Source: Perkinsus olseni (taxonomy: Eukaryota; Perkinsozoa; Perkinsida; Perkinsidae). From it: a stretch of 58,203 nt of DNA. The translations under genes and the position numbers were made by a program. Positions 29,585 to 39,973 of the stretch are shown here, piece after piece. The DNA lies in assembly GCA_013115135.1 (NCBI GenBank), contig JABANP010000325.1:1-58203 (forward strand), given 5' to 3'. The stretch's first letter is position 1. Each line of letters begins with the position of its first letter. The notes beneath the pieces were generated by a model that saw only the letters and a list, made by a program, of their open reading frames with translations, searched no databases and had not been told where the DNA came from.

Positions 29585-29844
29585 ACGTTACTGGGAACGT
29601 CAATTTCATTTTCGCGTAGTACTTCGCCCTTGAAGATGGTTCCAGCGAGACTCGCCACCGACCAGTGTCCTCTACGGCTTGCACTGGTGAGTCGCCGGTG
29701 GCGACATCGTTCTGGACTTGATAGAGTTAATGTCTTCTATCTGGGATCGAACTTGGGACACCTGGTTAGGAGTCAGCCGCTTTACGTGCTGAACTAAATT
29801 CACCGTGTTCGCGCGAAGTTCTAAGCCCCCTTTGTGTGTGTGAG

Positions 29845-29945
29845 TTTATAGTCCAACGCTTACGGTTCCAGTTTAGTTAGACTCTTGCCGATGTGCACAG
29901 TTGGAGACACTCTGTAGCCTTGACATGCAGTGCAATTATTGTGCA
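29845..29945. repeat. Dispersed repeat shared with 50216-50310
   Basis: Both contain TTTAGTTAGACT or CTTAGTTAGACT, then TGCCGATGTGC, then CTGTAGC and a TTGA word, in the same order and spacing. At 50.2 kb this forms the left arm of a fold-back element. Confidence 0.65.
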
Positions 29946-30001
29946 GCGTATGGCTATGCGTACGATGGGATCGGGGACTCATATTTTGGTGACCTTGTGC
30001 A

Positions 30002-30310
30002 ATCAGAGTCTGATTATCAGACAGATTACCAACAAGCTTTCCTCAGGGGTACATTCAACCAGAAAGCCAACCCTTTGAACGTGCTCGTCATAGCGGGACG
30101 GAGCACGATTCACGGTCTAGGAACGTTCCCGTGGTACCCTCTTCAAGAACGTGTTTAACATGCCTGAAGTTCATGCCCAGCCTGGGCAGCCCAGGCAGTG
30201 CCAGGCAGGCACGTTCCCGAAACTTTCCAGGAACGTGTTTATTGAACAAAATCATCACGTTCTTGAGGAACGTTCTTCAAGAACGTTCCTGCCCAGGCTG
30301 GAAACGAACT
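30002..30310. repeat. Palindromic triplets and AACGTTCC-rich palindrome patch
   Basis: 30002-30021 ATCAGA/TCTGAT/ATCAGA and 30175-30194 GCCCAG/CTGGGC/GCCCAG are perfect. 30260-30295 repeats GTTCTT and AAGAAC/AGGAAC words with a 13-bp period (6+1+6), as if the process had run more than once. Confidence 0.8.
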
Positions 30311-30590
30311 CGCGCTTGTCATAAGATAATTGAAAAAACTCATGTCACGCGGATTTGCTCATAAATTTAAACTCGGTGACGAAGCGATTTTGGTTTGACG
30401 ATTCTTCAATTCCCTCGCCACTCGCTAAGTTGGCAATCTCGCCTCTCGCCACTTGCTCATCAAAATCGTGCAAAAAGTTGACCGAGAAAATATTGTATTT
30501 GATCGGGAAATGGTGTAGTTCCCTCTCGACCAACTCAAGCCCCGCTCATCAGCTTGACTTTGAATCTGAGTTCTTTTGTCATCAACTGTT

Positions 30591-31847
30591 ATGTCAGCAA
30601 CAGCAGCAGCGGCCCCTGTGGGCTCGCTTCTAGTGCCCTTCGTTTTCGGCTATGCGGCACAATCAGGTCTTCGCTACGGAAGGGAGATGTACAGCAATGA
30701 AATGCTGTCCGAGGTAATAGCAATAATAGCGTTCGAAGGTGATGGAGGAAACGGAAAGGCCCGACTTTTTTTCGTTTTTTCACGATTTTCGGCGCCTTCA
30801 TTTTTACAGCGCGGTCATGTATCAATCATTTGCTTTCGTGAAAATCCTGTGATGATGTGTCAAGACTCAGTACTAACAGGAAAATTTAAAGCTGTGAGGT
30901 TCTCGTTAGTCTGGTTGTGTCGACGCGGTTGCTCGCATTAAGTTTAGGACTTTCATGTAGTACTTCGCAAGGGGGAGCCACTTCGGTTATGTCATTCTGT
31001 TCGTGAGTATCATGGTTTGAAGCTTGCCTCAAGCACGCATGAACCCCTCTTGAGGGCGTCTATGAGCGAATTCATAAAGTCAAGGTCTCAACCTTGTAAG
31101 CTCTTGTGAACTTCTATGATTCTCTCGCGTAGAGATCAGTTTTTTTCTATACACACTCATTACGATCTGATACATAATTTACAATTATAGGTTGGCCGCT
31201 TCAAGTGGGCGATGAAGTAGCGGGAAATTTTCATTGTGAGAAGTTCAGCGAACCACTCCTTGCCGGACTCTTGGGCTCATTGCTCAGCTGACGCAGCGGC
31301 AATGATGACGCGCATATCAAGTTCATTGAATATGCGTGGTTGATTTCATGAGCATTGTTCGCTCCCTCTCTACGTCTCGGTGAGTGTTCACGTGAAATCA
31401 GAAAGATTTCATAAAAGATTTTCTGTAGTTCCGCGTGCTGGGCGATGGGTGATCATTGAAAAAAGTTGATGAATCTGATTCGTTATTTCGAGTTTATCGA
31501 GACTATGCGTTGAACCCGCAACGCCGTTGCGTTTGTATAGTGAGCCCGCGAGAGAACAAATCTATGCAATCTTCCATGTTGAATCAGGAAGATGTTTTAT
31601 TAAAGTCAAGCATCAACCTAAGATACTCGTTTTCAGTCCTCTGTTATCCGTCGGCCTTTCCCCCGGTCAGTTAATGCCATCGAGAAGGTGTGGGACTCCG
31701 GGCGAGAACAGGTAAGTCCGAAACAACCGTCCGCGGCCGCCGAGTTTTCACGACTCAAAACTACAGATGAGGAAAGCCACCGATGAAGTGGAGCGTTTGA
31801 AGGCACTGGCACGAGAAGGACTGGAAAATGCTGGCCTTGCTGAGTAA
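30591..31847 (+). CDS. Small spliced gene with an N-terminal membrane segment, unrecognised
   Basis: The first exon 30591-30713 starts at ATG, reads MSATAAAAPVGSLLVPFVFG and continues YAAQSGLRYGREMYSNEMLSE, ending at a GTAATAG donor. The last two exons are clear: about 31671-31711 (NAIEKVWDSGREQ) with donor GTAAGT at 31712, and 31767-31847 after a CTACAG acceptor, reading ATDEVERLKALAREGLENAG to a TAA at 31845-31847. The phase between exon 1 and 31671 does not match directly, so at least one middle exon is missing from this model. The product would be a small protein with one hydrophobic N-terminal segment and a helical, charged C terminus, a layout common in small organelle membrane proteins. 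No homologue recognised. Confidence 0.5.
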
Positions 31848-33684
31848 CATGATGTGGTCGAGAGATGGTACTGAGTGTGATGGTAATTTCAGGTCGGTCG
31901 AGAGGAATTATGCGAAGTTCTGGCCTCCCGTACGAGACTCGCTTTTGATACCCGCAGGTGGGCCGCGTAGTGGGGCGAAAATTCTAATTCTTGGAGATGA
32001 ATTTATGAAAAATTATTAATTCGGAAAATTTTTTCTGACGGTGGTCGAATACATGTGAAATAGGATGGTCGGAAATTTATGCTACTTTCACAATAGATCA
32101 ATAGATCAATCAATTTTTCAATAGATTTATTCGAGCAGATCGAGCGTTTCCAATGTTGAGCGGAAGATACTCATCGACACGTTTTCGCTTTTGACGTTGG
32201 ATTTTTCCTCGCCTGGTTGTTTGCGTTTCGCCCTGCCCACGAACAGTGGCTGGGATGCTTTTCTGGAAGAGTTTTTCGAAGACCACGATTGTGAAATATT
32301 GGCATAATGGCAGCTGGCGGTGGCGCCCTCTGTGCTAAGACGTGGCGATTGTACCATGTACAGCACGACGATGTATAAGGAAAGCTTCAGTCAGCTCGAT
32401 AAAATCTTTTTCCGATGTATTTTTGATTAAAATATACTGTTTCTCTCAGGTGTGGGAGCCACGGCGTTCTGGACAGCTACTCGGTCAGGGCAGCTAGCGG
32501 CCTACTTGTCGACGATAACATCGAAGATGCCAATCACGGGAAGGTAGTAGTGATGATGCCACGACGCACGGAGGGGACCGTGAGTCCTATCGCCTTTCGG
32601 ATGTAATTTTGTGGCGCGCGGTCTAAGAGAATGATAAATATTCGGATGATAATTTTGTGGCGCGCGGTCATTTTCGATAGGGATTCTCGTCACAACTTTC
32701 TCAGGTTGACAGGGTACTCTATTATCTTTGGCAGCGGTGCTGTGGTGGGAAAGACAGCACAGTAGGTTGTGGTTGGATGAGTTGTGGGATTTATGGTATT
32801 ATTCTTGGTAGTTATCTGGCTCGGCAAGCTCATGGTGGTGATCTGGATGAGCAGGGATCATTGGCCGATGAGTTTAGTTATTGGGATACACCTACTACTG
32901 TTAGGGATGGAATTGTAATATCTTGGATGGTGTAACCTTTTCTGTGTTTGTCCATGGTCAACCTAAGATATCATCATAGATCTTACGTTTATGCTGTAGG
33001 ACCCCAGTGAACTGTCGGAAAAAAAAGCGACCCTTGAAAAGTTGAAATTTTGCGAGAAAACTTTCCTCAACGCGAGTTGCTTGGAGGGCGCTAAAGCTGT
33101 GCAAGCCCGATCTACTGTGTAGCCGAAATTCGATTCGAAGATTTGGTTCGAGAGACCGTATCCCCGCACGTATTCCCCGAGGATTTTCTAAGACTTCGAA
33201 AAGCGCTCACGGTTATGTTAAAGACCACGGCTGTCTTTGTGTCGCCAACTAAATTCGTATCAAGCATGGTTCAACCTCGGATATGCATTCTGATGTTGCC
33301 GTTGCCTCAGGTGGCGTTGTTGGTGTTCACGATGCTCGGAGGAACATGGCGTTCTGTCCTACCGTCGAGTGTTCTTTATAGAGGTAGTAGGCGTTGAGGA
33401 AATGCAAGATAGCAAGATTTGTGGGTACTTTCAGGTTCGTTCTGGTCTCCGTTGTTGGAGCAAGCATTGCCTGGGAATCTGCGAAGTTCTCGTGGGAGTG
33501 TGCGTCATGTTACTACCACACTCGGGAAGGTACTAGGGGATTACCGGGCGACCCGCTAATATGTTTGAACTGAATCTTAGCTCGAAGGGTGCAGGATACG
33601 AATCGGGTTAAGAATGAGAATTGAACTTGCTTGTAGAATAAGGGGTGCGTGAAGTTTGTGAAACATTCTGTGCTTGCTTCTGAT
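31848..33684. other. No supported gene; duplicated GTGGCGCG motif
   Basis: 32270-32390 is the second copy of the repeat at 12560-12690. ATTTTGTGGCGCGCGGTC occurs twice at about 32608 and 32652. An ORF at 33143-33397 has a hydrophobic stretch but no other support. Confidence 0.4.
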
Positions 33685-33970
33685 ACCGAGTCCGGTGTTT
33701 CTCCGGAAATTGGGGAAGGAGCGGTACTCGCTGATCAACATCAGCGCTGGCGTAGAAGTCCAAGTAATAGCAAGCGGCTAATAAACCGCTAATGATAGCG
33801 AATGAGAGTGTCGTTTCATGAGGTGTTACCGAGTCGGTTGTTTCTCCAGAAATTGGGGGAGGAGTGGTACTCGCTAATGTGATATCCTCGAGCGCTGGCA
33901 GAGAATTCTTCATAATAGCGAGCGGTTAATGAAGCAATAAATGATAGCGGATAAGCGCGTCGTTTTACGA
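33685..33970. repeat. Diverged tandem duplication, about 143-bp period
   Basis: ACCGAGTC starts both units (33685 and 33828). Within each follow GTTTCTCC, GAAATTGGG, GGTACTCGCT and AGCGCTGG in the same order, then a CGTCGTTT/GTCGTTTC word. Many substitutions separate the two. Confidence 0.75.
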
Positions 33971-35129
33971 GGTTCATCCGCGGATGTGGTAGCAACTGGG
34001 ATGTGGTTTTCTCTCAGAGTCTCGGTTGCCACACTTGCGGCTCCAAAGCTGGACCATTCGTGTCGGACCTGTGCCCCCCTACTGCAGCGATATCGTCAGG
34101 CTTTGGACGGACGTGGTTGGATAGGATCACGGGAGGCGTTAAACAGGTAGTGAGTTGGTGGAGTTGTGGTACGAGCGAAGCGTAGCCCCTAGAACTGCTT
34201 CAATTTTGTGCGTGCGTATGTTTTAGTGAAATATTTGAGCCATGAATGACATCCGTGGGAATCGAACCTGCGAGCCTCATATTTGGTGAAGTTTTGTAAG
34301 GTAGTGATGGTAGAGGACGGCAGATGTACAGAATTGGGGAAATATCTGAGAAGGTTAATTCGCGCGCTTTCGGACCATAGCGGGGCTAGCTGTTGCAGCG
34401 CCTGATCGCGTGTAAGTTTATCGTAACAGATTTGTATCAAATTTCGGTGCCATATATCTTGCCAAAGTCGGGGTCTCTGCCATCTGGGGTTCTGTGGGCA
34501 ACGAGATGCCAGTGCCGCAGATGAGTCTGGGAAGAAGCTATATGAGTCATCACGCGAAGGATTGGTCGTTTTTGATTTTAGTACTACCTTCCCCAGTGCA
34601 GTGTCTGTTCGGGCATTCAATCCAGGGTCCTCTATTATAACGCTCATCAACCGCTGTGGTAGTAGAAGGGGTTGGGAATTGGTGGAAATTTGGTATTAGT
34701 AGTCGCCGTTGATGAGGGGTTCGCCACATGTTTGACCACTTCGAGTGAATTTCTTGGGATGGCGTCCTACGGATAGAGAACTATCAGGAAGTCGAAGTCT
34801 TTGCTCTTTTCGTTCCGCCTCTTGTGTCAGTCTATGTGAGTGGTTAGGATAGGACTCTGAGGTGCCTGTTCGGTTTGCAGGGAGAGGATAAGTTGTGGTG
34901 GAGTTTAGGTATCGATCGTTGATGATTCATGATGGAATTGTGATGCATCTTGGACGGCTGCGAAGGTAATGGTGGGATGGCGGCGTCCGATGGGCGAAAA
35001 GAGGGAATATCCTTATAACGCACCTTTTCTGGGGGATACGATCTTCTTCTTGCGCAGCACCCCTTCGACCAGGCAGGTGATAGCGAGTGGTCGTTATTCC
35101 GTTGTTTTTAAATTCAATTATCATAAAAC
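33971..35129. other. No supported gene
   Basis: A 153-codon minus-strand ORF at 34189-34650 has no recognisable motif and no neighbouring exon. A GTTCGAT-type T-loop word near 34260 does not fold into a tRNA. Confidence 0.4.
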
Positions 35130-35426
35130 ATGGTACCCCCAGCCGTGGCAAACAACGAATCGATTTATCCGGCGAACTGGGTCAAGAACTACCTACTGCA
35201 CTACTGGCTTCGGCTGGCTTCTAGCAGGGCGTTTTACGGCTTACCAAGCCACACGATTAGATATTCTGGACTGGGTTCTCAATGGGATTTGGGAGAAATG
35301 TGGTATCAACCGTTTCGTTTTCCCAGTTACGATTTAACCGGCCTTATTCTTGGCGTACTGCTGTGGCAGTTGTACAGTCACCCGGAAGAAGACGGAAAAT
35401 GGGCGTCGTGTGATGTTGAGAACTGA
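35130..35426 (+). CDS. 98-residue protein with one C-terminal membrane helix, unrecognised
   Basis: The ATG at 35130 opens a compact frame whose composition looks coding: an N-terminal VANNESIYPANWVKNYLLHY segment, an aromatic middle (SQWDLGEMWYQPFRFPSYD) and a hydrophobic stretch LTGLILGVLLWQLY, then a short hydrophilic tail ending at 35426. Small aromatic proteins with a single membrane helix are typical accessory subunits of mitochondrial complexes, but I cannot match this one. It is single-exon, with no partner gene close by. It could also be one exon of a larger gene. Confidence 0.45.
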   Translation: MVPPAVANNESIYPANWVKNYLLHYWLRLASSRAFYGLPSHTIRYSGLGSQWDLGEMWYQPFRFPSYDLTGLILGVLLWQLYSHPEEDGKWASCDVEN

Positions 35427-36585
35427 AGGGACCTTGTGGGTTCGTGAGGAGCAAGTGTTCACCCTGTGAACCATTAGTTTTGTCTGAGTGTTTGTGCTGA
35501 GTGAAAACATTCGAAGATTTGTGCGGATGAACTCTGTTGTTTGTAGTTTATTAATGAGGGCTTCGGAGTGCCCGGAGTCGTCCGATGTGGGGGAGTGGGG
35601 AAGCCGGGGTTCGAACTGCGGTTGCTTTCATCGTTCGGCTTTTGCTGTGGTTCGAATTTTCGAGGATTGAATTCTCGCCAAGACGACAGGTTCGTCTCTG
35701 AGTTGCAGTGACGGCCCTCCGATATTGGGACACTACCTCACGGTTGACTTGCCAAGAGCGAAGCTTGTCGGGTTTCGACCTCAAATTTTCGTTTGTGGGG
35801 TTCTAGTTGAGTACTGGAAGGGAATGGGCGAGCAGCAGAACGCAACGGCTGTGATGCCGGGATTGTGCGTCTGTCCGCCGGTCGTATGAGAGGACAGCAG
35901 GCTTCCAAGGAGCCCTTTCAAACTCGGAATTCTACGATGAGCTATTGGGAGCGAACGGACGAGCGGTGGATTGAAACCGCTGTGAAGTGTTCTGCGGGAT
36001 TGTGTCCTGGGACAGTGTGTTTGCTTGTCGTATGATAGAGAACTCCTTGATGGGGGCATTCGGCCGCGGGACGGCTCTTCACGCATATGTTAAGCAAGGG
36101 AGACGGGGGAGGATTTTGGGCCTGCTGCGCGCGGGGGTGCAGGTAAGACGAATAAAATGAGGGTCGATTGCGTTTGTTGAGCTTCCTTCGAGCGGATGGA
36201 AATTCCGACGGTGCCCGAGAACCGCACCATAAAGCTGCTGAGGCATCAAGTTTGACTTGACTGGTGATGGCGTTGGAATTGGAACTGACACACAGAGGCT
36301 GCTTTAGAAGCGAGAGGGTTGCTGGTGGGAAAATGAGGCTAGGATCGCTGACCGCGAACTAAGTCGGAAAATCTCTCTGGCGGTGCGCACAATGAAAAAA
36401 TCTCTGCTAATTCGTCTGCGTTCGTTGCCAATGCTCGGGGGGCAATTGGTTGATGCTCTAGCTCAAGGGACTCCCATAACACAATACTCTTTGCAACATT
36501 AAAACAAATCTTGAAGTTAGTGAATCGGGTTCGCTGAACCGCTACTGAGATGTGAGAAAAACAGCTCGACAAGCTGCTCGGCAAG
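35427..36585. other. No supported gene
   Basis: Short ORFs on the minus strand (for example 35781-36086 and 36079-36291) are Arg/Pro/Ser-rich and look like shadows of GC-rich sequence. No repeat or motif identified. Confidence 0.4.
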
Positions 36586-37398
36586 CTAGTCATACAACAC
36601 ACCATCGGCTACAACGTGCCTTGACGAGAAACCAACATATGGGCCCCCCAGTCCTTCAACCTGGAGGATAAATTTATATCCCCAGCCTTTCCCATGCCTT
36701 TTTATATAGATAAACGGTAGAACCGAGAAGTACTGCTCACCAGTGAGCTTGTACCCTTGAAGATGCAAATACTCGGTGCTAGCGTTACCCGCGACTATAA
36801 AATCTAGGGTTCTAGTAGTTGATGGTGGCCATGCTGTGAAAAGTATACCCATGCACGCTTCCATGCGTATCGTGCTATCACCAGATACATTTCTAAAATA
36901 ATACTGCGTGTCGTTTTCCTGCCTCAGCCTGAAGGAGATTCCCTGCACCTCTTTAAGTATCGGAATATTAATAGTAACGTCACCTCTTATGTACACATTC
37001 TCAACCACATACACGTTATAAAGGCCGTAGTCGACTAGGTTCAGCTGGATTTGTAAAGAACCCCAACCCTTTGAAATCCCTAGTCCTTCGAAATCGAGTT
37101 GGACTCCAACGCTCTTCTGTTGAACGTCTTCCGCGTATGAACCCCTCTTGATGTAAACGCAGGAACCAGGAGACGTCTGTATCGTGCCTTTACCGGTCCC
37201 TGGGCCCGGACCACCTTTGCAACCCGCGGGGTAATCTGCAGTCACCTTAAGAATGGGATCGATAGTGGGAGAGGGGCTGGGTGACTTGCGGACTTTCTTT
37301 CCAGAAAGGGCCAACTGCAGGACGAAGCTGTAGAAGACACCGTAGTAGAGCCAGTTTGAGAGGCGGTTAGCATGGGGGTTTCTGAGGCTCGAGGACAT
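36586..37398 (-). CDS. Secreted protein family X, member 3 (diverged)
   Basis: A 270-residue protein from the ATG at 37398-37396. A hydrophobic segment (LYYGVFYSFVLQLALSG) follows about 15 polar residues and acts as signal peptide or anchor. The mature region has the family motif ADYPAGCKGGPG, then SPGSCVYIKRG with both conserved cysteines, and ends VVADGVLYD where members 1 and 2 have VAKGT(I/L)Y. NDT, NVS and NAS sequons are present, plus a third cysteine (MEACMG) not found in the others. It is the most diverged of the three and lies on the opposite strand, about 5 kb upstream of member 2, so the family has spread beyond simple tandem duplication. Function unknown. Confidence 0.78.
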   Translation of the reverse strand: MSSSLRNPHANRLSNWLYYGVFYSFVLQLALSGKKVRKSPSPSPTIDPILKVTADYPAGCKGGPGPGTGKGTIQTSPGSCVYIKRGSYAEDVQQKSVGVQLDFEGLGISKGWGSLQIQLNLVDYGLYNVYVVENVYIRGDVTINIPILKEVQGISFRLRQENDTQYYFRNVSGDSTIRMEACMGILFTAWPPSTTRTLDFIVAGNASTEYLHLQGYKLTGEQYFSVLPFIYIKRHGKGWGYKFILQVEGLGGPYVGFSSRHVVADGVLYD

Positions 37399-38046
37399 GG
37401 AATAATTGAGGAAAAAGCTGAATTAAATGGGACTTTCAACTGTGAATTGATGCCCGACTGCTCAACAGGGGTACTCATGTAGGAAAAGGGGGTACTGATA
37501 CCGTAACCGCTGTAACAGCTAATAGTAGCTAGCAAGACGCCATCAGCCGCAGCGATGGAGACGAGACGTGACGAGACGTGCGGGAGGCAGGCAGGCGTGC
37601 GCACCTAGCCGAGGCGTGCGCGCATACGCATCCCACAACAGGGACTTTCAACCTCAGGCTATTGGTGCGCAAGCAAATCGAAACCTGGAAGAATGGAACG
37701 AACATGCCCCCGGAAGAATAGGTGACTCAGGCGTCTACCTGGACCACCTATCAGCTAGAACTGCAAGAACGAGGGGCTCTTAATGGGCTTCTGGGCGTGT
37801 CACGTCACGGGCTCAGCACCGCCCCGGCATGCGATGTTGTTCGCAGGGGTCGGCCATGATCAATGCAATAGCACAAGATGGAGCCAGAGGGAACTCTAAT
37901 CTTATTCCATCAGTGGGCATGCGGAGTGTCTACAAACGGTGGGCGAGCGATATACGGAGAATCTTTGGGTGGGCTTCCCATGCACCAAGCTCCCAGCATG
38001 CGAACAGATGTCCACGCGAAGCAGCGTAGAGACTCGGTCCTAGAAA
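37399..38046. other. No supported gene
   Basis: This contains the putative upstream region of the minus-strand family X gene. ORFs starting near 37568 and 37829 are short and overlap each other. GAGACGAGACGTGACGAGACG is a small direct repeat near 37558. Confidence 0.4.
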
Positions 38047-38402
38047 GCAGTTATGATATGAAATTCGTCTATCTCAAGTAACATCTCTCCGCCTTCCGGA
38101 TCCCCAGCACCGAACTGTTCTCGATGGCTCCTACTCTGGTCCCCCTTTGCATGAACAATGGATACCCCAGCACGGGCTAGCGCTAAATCGTGTCCGCTAT
38201 GATCTAGCAGATGATTCTAGCAGTTCTGATATGATATTCGTCTATCTTAACTTAAGATTCTTAAGTAACATCTCTCCGCCCTCCGTACCCCTAGCATCGA
38301 TTTGTTTTCGATACTATCGAAATCGAACGCTCCAACCCTAACCTGCCCTTGGATGAGCAATGGATACTCCCGCGTGGGCTAGCGCTAAATCGTGTCCGCT
38401 AT
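38047..38402. repeat. Tandem duplication with two palindromic insertions in copy 2
   Basis: Copy 1 (38047-38200) and copy 2 (38220-38402) share TCGTCTATCT, AACATCTCTCCGCC, AATGGATAC and GGGCTAGCGCTAAATCGTG blocks. Copy 2 is 29 bp longer. 14 bp of this is a perfect triplet at 38245-38264 (TCTTAA/TTAAGA/TCTTAA) where copy 1 has one diverged word. Another 14 or so is a fold-back addition near 38307-38326 (TTTCGA/TCGAAA words). Confidence 0.85.
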
Positions 38403-38657
38403 GTGCGTGCGTGCCAACGAGAAGAGGTAGGCTGCGAGATCGTGAGAAGAAGAACTCATGATAAGAGCCCATACCGGAAGAGGCACCACACAGCAGTGCT
38501 GCGACAGCAGTGGCTTGGTCCCCCGAGAACGTAGCCAAGACGGTGAAGGATGCTGGTAGACCGAACCTTAAGCCCCGTCCTGTCAGGCGTGCGAGGTGAC
38601 GTCATGTGACGTCACCCGGGCAATCCTGCGACGAAAATCCTACCACGTTCATTACGG

Positions 38658-38957
38658 TCAGTGATAGAAATGCGTCTCATCAGGATAGTGCCACTGAATT
38701 TGAATGGCGCGGTTATCCGTCTCACTCGGCTCCGGCAGAGCTGTTCCGGCATTAGCAGGATCTTCTTGAAGGCAGATTCGAAGGTCCCATGGGCTAGCGA
38801 TGGGCCGTCTCGCGCTAATAACGCTGATAGCCTGTGATACTCCGAACACAAAGCAGTGTGGTGTGGATATGGCAACAGACTGAACGAGTAGCACAGACGA
38901 ACAGCTCATAGCTAATGATCGATAGAGAACAATGTAGACAATTATTTTGTCAACCAT
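38658..38957 (-). CDS. Possible small exported protein
   Basis: From the ATG at 38957 the frame starts MVDKIIVYIVLYRSLAMSCS and stays hydrophobic into SVLLVQSVAIS, then becomes polar (LPEPSETDNRAIQIQWHYPD) to the stop at 38658. The leader could be a signal peptide. There is no paralogue in the window and no domain, so the call is weak. Confidence 0.3.
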   Translation of the reverse strand: MVDKIIVYIVLYRSLAMSCSSVLLVQSVAISTPHCFVFGVSQAISVISARRPIASPWDLRICLQEDPANAGTALPEPSETDNRAIQIQWHYPDETHFYH

Positions 38958-39320
38958 CACATAGCCCTTCTCAAACTTTAAGAGGGGCTGTCAGCGCTAT
39001 CGGCGCGGGATCTTCCTTCAAGACTCGGAAGAAGATGGATTTTCCTTTAAGAGTCTTAAACTGAGACTAAGCCATAATCTCACAGTCGTGGACGGATAGC
39101 TCGGAGGAACTCTCAGAACACGATACTATCAACCAAGTCATTGTAGTCGGGCTCACTTCCTTCAGCCAGAGTTCAAAATAAGTTGGTAAAAGTGTAGCTG
39201 TAAACATAAAATCGCGTTATCATGATTTTCAGATCGAGCGCTACGAATCCATCGACCTTGGGATGAAATAGTGTCTTGAGGCAAAAATGTGGAACCGACC
39301 GACTTCGAAAATCTTCGAAA

Positions 39321-39899
39321 ATGGTTTGCGGCAAAGCAGCCGTACAGCGTACCGTTAGCAATATATTGCGTGAGATTAAACTTCGGCACGGCCCCTCCTT
39401 GACTGACCGCCTGAAAAGCAACAGTATACTGCCATCCTCAAGAGTGAGGGGCCGCCGTCTTGAAAAGAAGGTTTGCGGCAAAGCAGCCGTACAGCGTACC
39501 GTTAGCAATATATTGCGTGAGATTAAACTTCGGCACGGCCCCTCCTTGACTGACCGCCTGAAAAGCAACAGTATACTGCCATCCTCAAGAGTGAGGGGCC
39601 GCCGTCTTGAAAAGAAGGTTTGCGGCAAAGCAGCCGTACAGCGTACCGTTAGCAATATATTGCGTGAGATTAAACTTCGGCACGGCCCCTCAACGGGCAA
39701 CGGGCCTGCCAACGTCTTTTTGGGGCAGCCCGGCAGAAGTTGCCCAACTGCTAGGGTGGTGGCGGTGTTGCAGGTTAACAAACAAGATGAGGATGGTAAC
39801 ACCGCGCTTCATTTGGCAGTGAAGAAGAATGATTTCGGCATGGTAATGAGGGTGACGATGAGGGTGTCAATGCTTGTCGACGAAACAGCGTCATGCTAG
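39321..39899 (+). CDS. Protein with 49-residue tandem repeats joined to an ankyrin-like segment
   Basis: From the ATG at 39321 the frame gives two and a half copies of a 49-residue unit (VCGKAAVQRTVSNILREIKL then RHGPSLTDRL and RGRRLEKK). The DNA unit is 147 bp (starts 39324, 39471, 39618) and appears identical between copies. The third copy is cut after RHGPS. The frame continues into NKQDEDGNTALHLAVKKNDF, a good match to the ankyrin-repeat consensus (DxxGxTALHxA), then stops at 39899. Because 147 is a multiple of three the array stays in frame. The reverse strand is also open through the array, so coding on this strand is supported mainly by the ankyrin-like part. It is probably an exon of a larger ankyrin protein or a recently amplified fragment. 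Confidence 0.5.
   Translation: MVCGKAAVQRTVSNILREIKLRHGPSLTDRLKSNSILPSSRVRGRRLEKKVCGKAAVQRTVSNILREIKLRHGPSLTDRLKSNSILPSSRVRGRRLEKKVCGKAAVQRTVSNILREIKLRHGPSTGNGPANVFLGQPGRSCPTARVVAVLQVNKQDEDGNTALHLAVKKNDFGMVMRVTMRVSMLVDETASC
39324..39692. repeat. 147-bp tandem repeat, 2.5 copies
   Basis: GTTTGCGGCAAAGCAGCCGT starts at 39324, 39471 and 39618, an exact 147-bp period. I saw no difference between copies, indicating very recent amplification. Confidence 0.95.
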
Positions 39900-39913
39900 G
39901 CATGACCGGGCAT

Positions 39914-39973
39914 CCGAGAGCGCTCCCAGGATTGTCTGAGGACACGGTGAACTCTATCCTGGGAGCGCTCTTT
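39914..39973. repeat. 16-bp inverted repeat
   Basis: AGAGCGCTCCCAGGAT is mirrored by ATCCTGGGAGCGCTCT about 25 bp later, immediately after the stop of the ankyrin-like ORF. Confidence 0.8.

Noticed and set aside
29740..29815. tRNA-like sequence on the minus strand (GTTCGATCCC T-loop, a possible CCT anticodon loop)
   Set aside because: The D, anticodon and T stems do not pair properly and the acceptor ends do not match. At best a degraded tRNA-derived fragment.
34255..34310. Second tRNA-like T-arm (GGTTCGATTCC on minus), and similar words near 16770, 35610 and 40440
   Set aside because: No cloverleaf could be built around any of them; GTTCGA words are expected by chance.
39173..39802. Minus-strand 209-codon ORF through the 147-bp repeats
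   Set aside because: It is the reverse reading of the tandem repeat; the plus frame is favoured because it continues into an ankyrin-like consensus.
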